From: UBA1181 sp045600225
GTDB taxonomy: Bacteria > Bacteroidota > Bacteroidia > Bacteroidales > Paludibacteraceae
Direction of reading: 5' to 3'
DNA: 64,000 nt
NCBI GenBank assembly: GCA_045600225.1
Contig: JAZRXL010000061.1
Coordinates: 1 to 64,000, forward strand
Under the pieces are notes generated by a model. It ran no database searches. It had not been told where the DNA came from and saw only the letters and a program-made list of their open reading frames with translations. This document shows, piece after piece, positions 52,552-62,600 of the stretch. Numbering within the stretch: position 1 is the first letter of the stretch; each line of letters begins with the position of its first letter. A program made the position numbers and the translations under genes.

Positions 52552-53682
52552 ATGATCTATAAAATCAGTGACAATATCATTTCTGCCCTTGGATTTAGTT
52601 CGGAGGAGAATTACCAGAACATGAAAAATGGCATAACCAAGGGAACGCTACACAAAGGTGCTTTTGGATTACCTGAAGATTTCTACGGATCTCTGCTATG
52701 TTGGGAAGAGGTTGAGAAAAGATTCGACGAAATCAACGCCTCAAGGAAAGCATATACAAGATTTGAAAAAGTAGCGATTTTATCGGCATTTTACGCGCTC
52801 AAACGGGCCAATATAGACGCAAGCAGCGACAAGGTTCTTTTTGTACTCTCATCCACAAAGGGTAATATTGACTTATTGGAAGACAATAAGGGTTTCAACC
52901 TAGAGAGAGTCAACATGGGAGTATCCGCAAGAGTGTTAGGCGAATACTTCAACAATCCGAATCCTGTTGTAGTTGTCAGCAATGCATGCACATCTGGCGT
53001 AGTTGCACAGATCTATGCAAAAGAGATGATGGAGATGAAAGGCTACGAATATGCCGTGGTTGTTGGAGCTGACATTCTAAGCAAATTTGTCATTTCTGGA
53101 TTTCAATCCTTCAAAGCACTCTCACAAGAGAGATGTAAACCCTTCGATGCCAACCGCGTAGGTTTAAACTTAGGAGAAGGTGCGGCAACCATTATTCTAA
53201 AACAGTCTGACGAAGCGCCTTCAGGAGCATTGGCAATCTTGGGAACTGGCAACAGGAACGATGCCAACCACATATCGGGTCCTTCTAGGACGGGCGAAGG
53301 TCTCTTCAACGCAATAAGCGCGGCTACGAATGGGAAGTTATTCAACTTTTCATTTATCAATGCACATGGTACTGCAACACCATACAACGACGACATGGAG
53401 TCTTGGGCAATTAGCCGAAGTGGATTGGGAGAGACATACACCAATAGTTTGAAAGGATATATTGGTCACACACTAGGTGCTGCAGGTGTTTTAGAGTGCA
53501 TCATCTCTTGTCTTGCACTAAAAGACAACATGATCCTCCCAACATTGGGCCACGAAAACAAGGGTGTGGCAAAAGAGATGACCGTCAACACCGAGATTCG
53601 AGAAGGCAACGGAGATTGTTTCCTTAAAATCATTTCTGGTTTTGGAGGAAGCAACGCAGCCATCATATACGGAATACTGTAA
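52552..53682 (+). CDS. Beta-ketoacyl-ACP synthase (KS2)
   Basis: It is 376 residues. The triad is present: Cys in VVVSNACTSGVVAQIYA, His in INAHGTATPYNDDMES and the Lys/His in SLKGYIGHTLGAAGVLE. The N-terminal region is divergent (LGFSSEENYQNMKNG, then WEEVEKRFDE) and shorter than in KS1, a pattern seen in aryl-polyene ketosynthases. It is likely one of the chain-elongating enzymes. It lies 5 bases after DH1. Confidence 0.9.
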   Translation: MIYKISDNIISALGFSSEENYQNMKNGITKGTLHKGAFGLPEDFYGSLLCWEEVEKRFDEINASRKAYTRFEKVAILSAFYALKRANIDASSDKVLFVLSSTKGNIDLLEDNKGFNLERVNMGVSARVLGEYFNNPNPVVVVSNACTSGVVAQIYAKEMMEMKGYEYAVVVGADILSKFVISGFQSFKALSQERCKPFDANRVGLNLGEGAATIILKQSDEAPSGALAILGTGNRNDANHISGPSRTGEGLFNAISAATNGKLFNFSFINAHGTATPYNDDMESWAISRSGLGETYTNSLKGYIGHTLGAAGVLECIISCLALKDNMILPTLGHENKGVAKEMTVNTEIREGNGDCFLKIISGFGGSNAAIIYGIL

Positions 53683-53693
53683 TAAAAACTACG

Positions 53694-54344
53694 ATGAAAC
53701 GGATAAATTTACTTTTTGCAATAAGCATTGCATGCCTTTTATGGGGATGTTCCAGTTCCTCAAAAAAGGGAGTTGATGTTTTGATTCCCAACATCACCAA
53801 TTGTGCCAAATTACACACTGCACAATACAATGTACACAAGATCCTCACCTATGAGGATTTGCAAAAGTTAGAAGCGAACATTCTTACCGAAAAGATTTCA
53901 ATTCCAATACCAGGAGAGAGAAAATTGGTTATTCCGATTGATGCTGTCGTATCCGCATACATCGATTTAAGCACTTTCGGGAAAGAGAACATCTCCATCA
54001 ATGGAGAGAAGGTGGAAGTCACACTTCCGAATCCGCAGATCGTTTTATCTTCAGCCAAGATCGACTACAAGAACGAGAAGCAATATTTATCGTGGAACCG
54101 TTCCAAGTTTACAAATGCCGAAAAGGAAGATTTCTTAAAACAGGGCAGGCAAAGCATATTAGCGAGCATGGCACAAAGTGACATCATCGACAGAAGTAGA
54201 ATAAACGCATACAACACTCTACTTCCCATTCTAATGTCTGCCGGATATCAGAAAGAGAATATAACAATAAAATTCTCCGATGAAATCGAAAGAAACAACA
54301 ATCCCAAACAACTCATCAACTCACTAACAACAATCAAGGATTAA
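53694..54344 (+). CDS. DUF4230-like lipoprotein
   Basis: It is 216 residues. A lipoprotein signal (LLFAISIACLLWGC, then SSSS) is followed by a region with KLVIPIDAVVSAYIDLSTF and VEVTLPNPQIVLSSAKIDY, the DUF4230 pattern. A family member of unknown function; other members are membrane-linked. It is paralogous to the next gene. It probably sits at the inner or outer membrane on the periplasmic side and may help export of the product. Confidence 0.75.
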   Translation: MKRINLLFAISIACLLWGCSSSSKKGVDVLIPNITNCAKLHTAQYNVHKILTYEDLQKLEANILTEKISIPIPGERKLVIPIDAVVSAYIDLSTFGKENISINGEKVEVTLPNPQIVLSSAKIDYKNEKQYLSWNRSKFTNAEKEDFLKQGRQSILASMAQSDIIDRSRINAYNTLLPILMSAGYQKENITIKFSDEIERNNNPKQLINSLTTIKD

Positions 54345-54349
54345 CAGTT

Positions 54350-54988
54350 ATGGCTATTACAAAGAAGAAAAGCACTACGACTAAAAGGAGAAGATCCAGG
54401 ATGCAAAACCTCGTCACCGAGGAGATGGTAAAAAGTCCCATATTTTGGGTTGTCATTGCTATCGGACTAGTTGTCTATTTCCTGTTTTTCCGAAACAGTA
54501 GTGATGGGGGCAAGACAGGCAAAATCGATGCAACACCAGATTGCATCACTTCGATTAAAGAGGTGTCTGAATGGGAGTTTCTCACATTACAAATGGAAGA
54601 GTTTGTCGACACTACAATCAGCAAAAAATTAAGCGACTGCCAATCGGTAAAGATATACAGTGGCACTGCAAAGCTTGGCATCAACACACAAAAAGCAGGC
54701 AAGAACTGGATTGTGTGCGAAGGGGAGAAGGCCACCATCACACTACCAGCCATTGAATTGTTAGACAAAAACATCATCGACGACACCAAAACAAGAACCT
54801 TCTATGAGAATGGCACTATAAGTGCTTCCGTAAAAGAGAAGATGTTCCAGTCTGCAAAAAGGAAGATGAAAGCGACAGCCACTCAAAAGGAAAATATAAA
54901 AGCAGCTGAAGAGAATGCAAAGGAAGAATTCAAAAACATTTTCACTGCATTAGGATACAAAACCGTAAAAGTTAGTTTCAAACAATAA
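54350..54988 (+). CDS. DUF4230-like membrane protein
   Basis: It is 212 residues. A basic N-terminus (TKKKSTTTKRRRSRMQNL) precedes one transmembrane helix (FWVVIAIGLVVYFLFF), with the rest periplasmic. It has the same core as the previous gene (LGINTQKAGKNWIVCEGEKA, then ITLPAIELLDKNIIDD). Anchored type paired with a lipoprotein paralogue suggests they work as a pair. It overlaps the next start codon by one base (TAATG). Confidence 0.75.
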   Translation: MAITKKKSTTTKRRRSRMQNLVTEEMVKSPIFWVVIAIGLVVYFLFFRNSSDGGKTGKIDATPDCITSIKEVSEWEFLTLQMEEFVDTTISKKLSDCQSVKIYSGTAKLGINTQKAGKNWIVCEGEKATITLPAIELLDKNIIDDTKTRTFYENGTISASVKEKMFQSAKRKMKATATQKENIKAAEENAKEEFKNIFTALGYKTVKVSFKQ

Positions 54989-55626
54989 TGAAAGAGTTAT
55001 ACATACAAGCATCTGCTCGAATTACCTCTGATAGCGTTTTCGTCAATGGAGAACGCATTGAAATTGTGCAAGAACCAGAGACGAATTGGCTCACAAACAT
55101 TTACAGAAGTTTAGGCATCCAATACCCCAAGTTCTTCAAGATGGACAATTTATGTAAAGCAGGTTTTCTGGCAGCAGAGTTGATTATGAGCAAAACCGGC
55201 CTAGTCAGAGAAGAGGAGAAAAGAGATTGGTCCGTTTTGATTTTCAATCAATCTTCTTCCCTCGACAACGATCAGTCATATCAAAAAACGATACAAGATC
55301 CAAACAACTACTTCCCAAGTCCTGCCGTATTCGTCTACACCCTCTCAAACATTGTAACGGGAGAGATTGCCATACGCAATAAAATCATGGGGGAGAGTTG
55401 CTCATACATAACAGAGACATTCGATGCAGAATCGATAATAAGCAACGGTTTCATCGGGTTATCAGAAGGCAAAAACATCCAGAACTTACTAATTGGTTGG
55501 GTTGAATACTTAAATGACGAATGCAATGTTTTACTTTACCAAGTGAATGGAAGGAAAGAGGGTTCAATCAGTTCATGGAGCAAAAAGGAGATTGAAAAGG
55601 ATTTTTTTTGTAAATTTGCAAAATAA
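54988..55626 (+). CDS. Short 3-oxoacyl-ACP synthase-like protein, no catalytic Cys
   Basis: It is 212 residues. MDNLCKAGFLAAELIMSKTG and SPAVFVYTLSNIVTGEIAIR match the half-length ketosynthase-like proteins annotated as 3-oxoacyl-ACP synthase in flexirubin and aryl-polyene clusters. It covers only the N-terminal half of the thiolase fold. The nucleophile region (MGESCSYITETFDAES) has no Cys in the usual position and there are no catalytic His residues, so it is probably structural. It starts by one-base overlap with the DUF4230 gene. Confidence 0.78.
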   Translation: MKELYIQASARITSDSVFVNGERIEIVQEPETNWLTNIYRSLGIQYPKFFKMDNLCKAGFLAAELIMSKTGLVREEEKRDWSVLIFNQSSSLDNDQSYQKTIQDPNNYFPSPAVFVYTLSNIVTGEIAIRNKIMGESCSYITETFDAESIISNGFIGLSEGKNIQNLLIGWVEYLNDECNVLLYQVNGRKEGSISSWSKKEIEKDFFCKFAK

Positions 55627-55647
55627 CAAGCAACCAAAAGAATAGAT

Positions 55648-55911
55648 ATGGATAATAGCACACTTGTAAAAGATTTAAAAGAGGAACTTATTAATGTACT
55701 CAATTTGGAAGACTTGACCCCAGAAGACATTGATGCAGAAGCACCTTTGTTTGGAGAAGGTTTAGGATTAGATTCCATTGACGCTTTGGAACTTATCGTG
55801 TTGATGGAAAGAAACTATGGTATCAAACTGAAGAACGCAGCAGAAGGCAAGGAGATTTTCAAATCTATCCAAGTAATGGCCGACTATATTGCGAAAAACA
55901 GAACAAAATAG
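55648..55911 (+). CDS. Acyl carrier protein (ACP2)
   Basis: It is 87 residues. The phosphopantetheine site is the Ser in GLGLDSIDALELIVLME. The C-terminus is more basic than ACP1 (GIKLKNAAEGKEIFKSIQVM). Two separate ACPs in one operon suggest that one serves a starter or transfer step and one serves extension, as described for aryl-polyene systems. KS3 follows after 9 bases. Confidence 0.92.
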   Translation: MDNSTLVKDLKEELINVLNLEDLTPEDIDAEAPLFGEGLGLDSIDALELIVLMERNYGIKLKNAAEGKEIFKSIQVMADYIAKNRTK

Positions 55912-55920
55912 GTTCCTCTG

Positions 55921-57117
55921 ATGTCAACAAAGATTGTGGTCACCGGATATGGAATTATTTCCAGTCTGGGGTATGGCATAGAAAAAACGAAACAGGCTCT
56001 GCTAATGGAAAAAAATTCCATTGGCAGAGTTCGTTATATAGATACCAAACACTCGGAAGAACTACCTTGTGGTGAAGTTCCCGAAAGTGACGAGACGCTA
56101 CGCAATCTTTTAGGTATCGCCCCCGACGCAGTCATAACACGTACTCCTCTGCTCGCCATGGCCGCATTGAAAGAGGCGTTGGAGACATCCCGGTTAACGG
56201 ATTCAACCCCCACTGCCTTCATCAACGGAACGACCGTAGGAGGAATGGAGAAGAGCGAACAATACTACAATAGGTTCTTCAACGGAGAAAACAAAGAGTA
56301 TATCAAAGCGCACGATTGTGGCGCTGGCACAGAAATGGCAAGCCATCTATTTGGGCACTTCAAAATGATGACCACCATCTCAACCGCCTGTTCCTCTGCC
56401 GCCAACTCTATAATCCTAGGCGCAGATCTTATCAAAGCAGGAAAAGTGAAGGCTGCCATCGTAGGAGGCACAGAGTCTCTCAGCAAGTTTCACCTAAACG
56501 GTTTTAACTCGCTGATGATCTTGGAACACCAACCGTGTCGTCCTTTCGACAAAAACAACCAAGGACTCAACTTGGGAGAAGGTGCCGGGTTTATCATCAT
56601 CGAAGATGAATCTTCTGCCCTCAAACGAGGTGCAAATATCATTTGCGAACTAAGCGGATATGCCAACGCATGCGACGCATATCACCAAACGGCCACTTCG
56701 GCCAATAGCGAAGGTGCTACCGCTGCCATGACAAAAGCCATTAGCAACAGCCACCTTCAACCTTCAGACATTGACTATATCAATGCCCACGGAACTGGCA
56801 CAGCCGACAACGACCTACATGAAAGCATCGCACTAAAGAGAGTCTTCGGAGAAAATGTGCCAGACTTCTCATCCACGAAAGGATTTACAGGTCACACGAC
56901 AAGTGCCGCTGGTGCTGTCGAATCAGTGATTTCGATAATAGCCCTACAAAATGGTTTTATCCCTGCCAACATAGGTTTTTCCGAACCTATCGAAGAAACA
57001 GGTCTAAAACCTGTAAGCAAAACGACTCCAAAGGAATTGACGCATGTAATGACCAATTCATTTGGTTTCGGAGGAAACGACTCATCCGTTATATTTTCTA
57101 AATATTTACCACTATGA
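55921..57117 (+). CDS. Beta-ketoacyl-ACP synthase (KS3)
   Basis: It is 398 residues with a full triad: Cys in TISTACSSAANSIILG, His in INAHGTGTADNDLHES and SSTKGFTGHTTSAAGAVE. The start IVVTGYGIISSLGYGIEKTK is the usual KS opening. The end overlaps the next start by 4 bases (ATGA), typical of a KS with its chain-length-factor partner, so KS3 and the following protein probably form the heterodimer of a type II polyketide system. Confidence 0.93.
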   Translation: MSTKIVVTGYGIISSLGYGIEKTKQALLMEKNSIGRVRYIDTKHSEELPCGEVPESDETLRNLLGIAPDAVITRTPLLAMAALKEALETSRLTDSTPTAFINGTTVGGMEKSEQYYNRFFNGENKEYIKAHDCGAGTEMASHLFGHFKMMTTISTACSSAANSIILGADLIKAGKVKAAIVGGTESLSKFHLNGFNSLMILEHQPCRPFDKNNQGLNLGEGAGFIIIEDESSALKRGANIICELSGYANACDAYHQTATSANSEGATAAMTKAISNSHLQPSDIDYINAHGTGTADNDLHESIALKRVFGENVPDFSSTKGFTGHTTSAAGAVESVISIIALQNGFIPANIGFSEPIEETGLKPVSKTTPKELTHVMTNSFGFGGNDSSVIFSKYLPL

Positions 57118-58169
57118 GCATTTATATAGACAGAGCATCTCAGATATCTATACAACAGCCATTGTGTAATGAATGGATGACCAACCCGTTGACTCCTGCC
57201 AACAAGCACAACAAGTTTATATGTCCAGACTTTAAACAGTTCATCTCACCCGCAGTTTCCAGAAGAATGGAGACAGTACTAAGATGTGCCATCACCACTG
57301 CCCTCGATTGCACTAAAGAGGAAGAACGTACCTCGTTAGACGGCATTCTTACAGGATCTGGATTAGGATGCATAATGAACACCGAGAAGTTCCTCACCTC
57401 TATGCTTCAAAACGGAGAGGAAGGCTTGTCGCCATCGAATTTTATGCAATCCACACACAACACTATTGGATCACAGATAGCCATCGCATTCAAATGCCAT
57501 GGTTACAACATTACTTACTCTCACAGAGGAACTTCATTCGACAGCGCTCTATTCAATGCCATACTAAAATTCAAGCTAAACGAATTCAACACAGCGCTTG
57601 TCAACGGCACCGACGAAATGACGGATGCCTATTACCAATTGTTCGACCAAGTAGATTGGTGGGAAAAAGAGAAGACACCACAAAGCGTCTACTCAAAAGA
57701 GATGATAGGACCTTTTTCTGGCGAGAATAGTGTAAGCTTTTTGCTAACAAGACAACAAAGCGAACACTCGTTATGCGAGATATGTGATATAGAACTGCTA
57801 CACACTCCTTCTGACAAAAAGATAACAGAGTGTGTAAACGAATTGTTCTCCAGCAATGGAGTTTCAAAAGAATCCATTGATGCAATCATAATTGGAAGCA
57901 ACGGAGGCAAAGAGAATGATGAGGAGTATGACAGGCTGTGTCAACTCATTCAACCATCAGCAGAGAAAGTAACCTACAAGCAACTTTTTGGAGAATCCTT
58001 CACAATGTCTAGTTTTGGCATTTATGTTGGAGCAACTTGTTTGAAAGAAGGATATATACCTAAGCATCTAACAAGAAGCGGGAAGAAAATAGAGCATCCT
58101 AAATGTATCCTTGTTCTTAACCATTTCCAAAAGTTAGACTACTCCATAACATTATTAAAAGTATGCTAA
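57114..58169 (+). CDS. Ketosynthase-like chain-length factor
   Basis: It is 351 residues with a thiolase-like fold. QSTHNTIGSQIAIAFKCHG and HRGTSFDSALFNAILKFKLN correspond to the KS active-site neighbourhood, but the nucleophile Cys is absent. The HGT motif is replaced by IIIGSNGGKENDEE and the GH motif by LFGESFTMSSFGIYVG, so none of the catalytic residues remain. In type II systems the chain-length factor lacks the Cys and controls chain size in a heterodimer with the KS. Overlap with KS3 supports this. Confidence 0.85.
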   Translation: MSIYIDRASQISIQQPLCNEWMTNPLTPANKHNKFICPDFKQFISPAVSRRMETVLRCAITTALDCTKEEERTSLDGILTGSGLGCIMNTEKFLTSMLQNGEEGLSPSNFMQSTHNTIGSQIAIAFKCHGYNITYSHRGTSFDSALFNAILKFKLNEFNTALVNGTDEMTDAYYQLFDQVDWWEKEKTPQSVYSKEMIGPFSGENSVSFLLTRQQSEHSLCEICDIELLHTPSDKKITECVNELFSSNGVSKESIDAIIIGSNGGKENDEEYDRLCQLIQPSAEKVTYKQLFGESFTMSSFGIYVGATCLKEGYIPKHLTRSGKKIEHPKCILVLNHFQKLDYSITLLKVC

Positions 58170-58516
58170 AACTTCTGATTTTATCGGCAATTCAATCCTT
58201 ATGTTTGGCAAGTGGTCAACTCTGCTTGAAACAAGCCATTCTTAAAGCAGGAGAGTTTACATGGTCGTGGAGTTTCTTTATTGCACAATTGACCAACTGG
58301 TGGTTCATGTTAGTAGGTGTGACTATGGGAAGTGCCAGTGTTTTATGGTTCTACATCCTAAAGCACTACCCCTTATCCTCTGCCTACCCACTCACATGTC
58401 TTAGTTATGTGTTTGGCATGTTGTTAGGTATGTTCGTCTTACACGAAAGCATACCATATACTCGATGGATTGGGATTGTTTTCATCTTGATAGGAGCATA
58501 TTTTATAGTTAAATAA
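58163..58516 (+). CDS. Small EamA/SMR-like membrane protein
   Basis: It is 117 residues with four hydrophobic helices; the last two (SSAYPLTCLSYVFGMLLGMF and TRWIGIVFILIGAYFIV) show the SMR/EamA pattern. Members dimerise to move small cations or lipid-linked sugars (as ArnE/F). In the setting of a glycosyltransferase and an exporter it could flip a lipid-linked intermediate; that is inference. It overlaps the previous gene by 7 bases. Confidence 0.8.
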   Translation: MLKLLILSAIQSLCLASGQLCLKQAILKAGEFTWSWSFFIAQLTNWWFMLVGVTMGSASVLWFYILKHYPLSSAYPLTCLSYVFGMLLGMFVLHESIPYTRWIGIVFILIGAYFIVK

Positions 58517-58526
58517 ACGAATTGGA

Positions 58527-58871
58527 ATGAACTATTTTCAACTGGAAAAAGCAGAAGAGTCCAAGTATGTGGTTAGGCTTAATCCTGAACACATACTGTA
58601 CCAAGCTCATTTCCCTAATTTTGCCATTCTTCCGGGGTCTTGCATATCTGAAATCATCAAAGAGGCTCTTCAAATGGAAAATGGGAAGGAGTTTCGACTT
58701 CGCAGTGTGAAGACAATGAAATTCATTCAACCCATTTGTCCCGACGAAATTTCAACGCTCCAACTCTCCTTCACGCAACAAAGTTCCGAGGAGCAAACCA
58801 ATGTGAAAGCGACCCTACAAGGTGAGGAGTGCATCTTTTGTAAATCAGATTTAATATTCGTACAAGAATGA
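58527..58871 (+). CDS. FabA/FabZ-like hot-dog dehydratase (DH2)
   Basis: It is 114 residues. HILYQAHFPNFAILPGSCIS is the HFPxxPxxPG-type motif of the FabZ hot-dog with His in the catalytic position, followed by a shortened helix. LRSVKTMKFIQPICPDE is the following strand pair. It is short for the family and may pair with DH1 as the heterodimeric dehydratase known from aryl-polyene synthases. It overlaps the next gene by 4 bases. Confidence 0.82.
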   Translation: MNYFQLEKAEESKYVVRLNPEHILYQAHFPNFAILPGSCISEIIKEALQMENGKEFRLRSVKTMKFIQPICPDEISTLQLSFTQQSSEEQTNVKATLQGEECIFCKSDLIFVQE

Positions 58872-59650
58872 CACCAGAAGAGATAAAAGAATATTTACGC
58901 AACAACAGAATCGGACTATTAGTTCCCACCTACAACAATGACCAAACATTAGAAACAGTCATTGAGGAGGCGTACGATTATTGCGACGACTTGTTAGTTG
59001 TTGACGACGGATCCACAGACAAGACAAAAGAGATTTTATCTCGATGGAAAGGCAAAATACACATCGTATCCTACACCACAAACAAAGGGAAAGGTAATGC
59101 CATCAAAGAAGGTTTCTTATATGCTAAAAACATAGGTTTAAGATCGCTCATTTCATTAGATTCTGATGGGCAACATAAGCTAACAGACCTACCCATATTC
59201 GTTGATGCACACAAGAAGAATCCAAACGCACTTCTTATAGGCAGTCGTTCATTCGACAATCCCAACATGCCCAACCAGAACACATTTGCCAACAAATTCT
59301 CCAACTTCTGGTTCACAGTTCAAACCGCACACAACCTCCCCGACACACAAACAGGCTATCGTCTCTATCCAATAGCTGAAATGAACTATATGACTCCTTT
59401 CAACAAACGATATGAGGCAGAACTTGAACTATTGGTGAGATGTGCATGGAAAACACTTCCAATCATTAGCATTCCTATCAATGTATACTATCCTCCGATA
59501 GAAGAGAGAGTTTCCCACTTCCGTCCTGGCAAAGACTTTTTCAGAATTAGTGTACTCAACACGGTTCTTTGCGTTTTTGCTATTATCTACGGCTATCCAT
59601 CCATGATAATCCGTACCATTTTCAAAAAACTAAAATCGTTGGTCGAATGA
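58868..59650 (+). CDS. Family 2 glycosyltransferase
   Basis: It is 260 residues. GLLVPTYNNDQTLETVIEEA and LLVVDDGSTDKTKEIL are the nucleotide-sugar-binding part, SLDSDGQH the DxD-like motif, and QTGYRLYPI the acceptor-side block. It resembles the dolichyl-phosphate mannose synthase/GT2 group; a hydrophobic C-terminal end (VLCVFAIIYGYPSMIIRTIF) may anchor it. In similar clusters a GT2 gene lies beside the exporter. It overlaps DH2 by 4 bases and the exporter by 4 bases. Confidence 0.9.
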   Translation: MTPEEIKEYLRNNRIGLLVPTYNNDQTLETVIEEAYDYCDDLLVVDDGSTDKTKEILSRWKGKIHIVSYTTNKGKGNAIKEGFLYAKNIGLRSLISLDSDGQHKLTDLPIFVDAHKKNPNALLIGSRSFDNPNMPNQNTFANKFSNFWFTVQTAHNLPDTQTGYRLYPIAEMNYMTPFNKRYEAELELLVRCAWKTLPIISIPINVYYPPIEERVSHFRPGKDFFRISVLNTVLCVFAIIYGYPSMIIRTIFKKLKSLVE

Positions 59651-62600
59651 AGAAGGTAATACTACAACTCTATCAATATTTCGAGAACAAGCCAACTCTC
59701 CTAAAAGGTTTGCTTTTCTTCTTCTTGTTCCTATTGATCGGAGCACTATCTCTTATCCATTTTTCAGAAGACATAAGCGATTTCCTTCCACTAAAAGAGA
59801 ACAACAAACGAAATTGCGAAGCATATCAGCACATCAACACTACCAATAAAAATCTTGTCACCATATCGACAAAAGACACTGCCGACGGTTTTAAAGATAA
59901 ACTCATAACCATAGCCGACGAGTTTCTGTCTGAGTTAGACAACAAAGACACACAACATCTTACCAGCGATATTTTCTACAAAGTATCAGACAATGAAATC
60001 ACAGAAACAACCGATTTCATCGTAGAAAACCTACCTTATTTCATGACATCGGAAGACTACCAAAGATTAGACTCTCTACTAGTTGACGGATCAAAGATAC
60101 GACGAGAGCTTCATTGGAACAAAGAGGCTCTATACTCACCCACGGGCTCATTTTTCCAAAACATCATCATCAACGACCCTGTTCACATCTCCAACAACAT
60201 CCTCAAGAAGATGCGTGATGCCTATCAAGAGAGCAGCTTCAAACAACACAACGGATACATATTCAATAAGGCAGATGATAAACTGTTAATCACTCTCACC
60301 TCAGAAACACCATCCAGTGAAACATCCAAAAACAAGATTTGGATCCAAGCCATCGACGAAGCTTCCAAAGCAACCATGGCAAAACACAAGGATGAAATCT
60401 TAATCACACACATTGGAGCATCCGAAATCTCTATTGGCAATGCCGAACAGATAAAAAAAGATACCATTATCTCTTCCGTCATTGCACTATTGCTCATTTC
60501 CGTTCTCCTATTCTTTTTCTACAAAGACATTAGAGCCATTGCTCTTATTCTATTCTCCATCTTTTTCGGACTTCTCTGTGCAGTCGGATTTTTGGCGTTA
60601 TTCAAAGATTCCATCTCTCTTATTGCCGTTGGTATCGGATCGGTAATTGTAGGTATAGCCGTCAACTATCCACTCCACTTTTTAGCTCACATGAAAGAGG
60701 GTCATAGTAGAGAAGAGACCATTAAAGAGATTATAAGTCCTCTGGTAACTGGCAACATTACCACTGTCGGTGCATTCCTAAGCCTCCTTTTCATCAGTTC
60801 TGATGCGATGAAAGACATGGGACTCTTTGCCGCCTTACTTCTTGTTGGAACCATCTTATTCGTACTTGTTTTTTTGCCTCATCTATGCAAAAATTCCCTT
60901 TTCAAGGGAAAAGAGGGACACGAATTGTTATTTGGAAAGATAGTCAACATCGAATGGGAAAAGAAAACGGGACTTGTGATCGCAGTTCTACTACTTACCA
61001 TTCCTTTGTATTATTTTAGCACAAAGACCTCTTTCGAAACAGACCTGCACAAGATCAATTACATGACACCTGAGCAGAGAGCAGAGATCCTAAAATTCAC
61101 GGAAGAGTTGGAAAGCAACAATGCGAAACTCTATTGCGTATGTGAAGGAGTTAACAAGAACGATGCGCTCTCATACTACGAGAAGAGCAGAGAGACTCTT
61201 GAGAGACTGAAAAAGGAAGAAAAAGTCATCAAAGTATCGGGGGTTGATCGATTTGCACCTTCTACTGCGACAAAGAGAGAAAGACTGGAGAAATGGAACG
61301 AATACTGGAAAGCTAACAAAGAATACTTCACTCAATCTCTAATAAGAGAGGGTGAATCAGAAGGCTTTGACAATAGCTTCTTCTCCCCATTCATCGAGAA
61401 AATTAGTCAAGATGCAATTTATCAAGACGACAGCCACTTCCAAACCATTCAGAAGACACTAACCGACCTCTACATCTACGAGGACAATGACAAAGCTTTG
61501 GTCTACACGATACTTGAATGCGATGAGAGGAATATGCCTTACATTGAAAAGCAGTTAGGTCAAATAGATGAATCGCACATATACACGCTCAACACAAAAT
61601 CATTCTTCCAAAAAATGATTGAAACGCTAACTGAGGATTTCAATTATGTATTGTTTATCTGCGCTTTCATCGTATTTCTTTTCCTAACCATTTCATTCGG
61701 AAGATTAGAGTTAAGCCTAATCTCCTTCCTCCCTCTCACCATTGGATGGATCTGGATTTTGGGCATTATGAACCTATGCGATATTCGATTTAACATCGTC
61801 AACATCATCTTGGCGACTTTCATTTTCGGTCAAGGAGACGACTACACCATCTTTGTTACAGAAGGGTTGATGTACGAATATACACATAAGAAAAAGGTGC
61901 TCAGTTCGTACAAGAACTCCGTAATGCTTTCTGCTTGTATTATGTTTATTGGTATAGGTGCTCTCATAGTGGCAAAACACCCTGCAATGAAATCACTTGC
62001 AGAGGTAACCATTGTCGGTATGTTCTCCGTCATCCTTATGGCTTACCTATTCCCTCCTCTCCTCTACAAATGGTTAACTACCATCAAAGGAGAAGACCGC
62101 ACAACTCCAATCACATTAAAGAATCTCGGAACATCCATATTCTCTTTTATCTTCTTTGTTATAGCAAGTTTAGTCCTTTCCATCGTGGGATTCTTCCTTT
62201 TGTCCATAGGAGGCAAAAGTGAAAAACACAAGCTATCCTACCACAAAATAATTTGCAACACATTCAAGCGATTAGCCAAGATTATTCCTGGAGTAAAACA
62301 CACTATCACTGGTCTGGAGAATCACGATTTCGACAAACCATCCATCCTGATCTGCAACCATCAGTCACACCTTGATTTGATGTATACCCTTATGCTCCAC
62401 CCTAAGATTATCTGCTTAACGAACCAATGGGTGTGGAACAGTCCTTTCTACGGACGAATTATCAGATATGCTGAGTTCTACCCAGTATCTGAAGGTATCG
62501 AGAAGAGCGAGGAGACTTTGAAATCAGCAATAGACAGAGGCTACTCCATTCTTATATTTCCTGAAGGAACCCGCTCGGAAGATTGCTCTATACTACGCTT

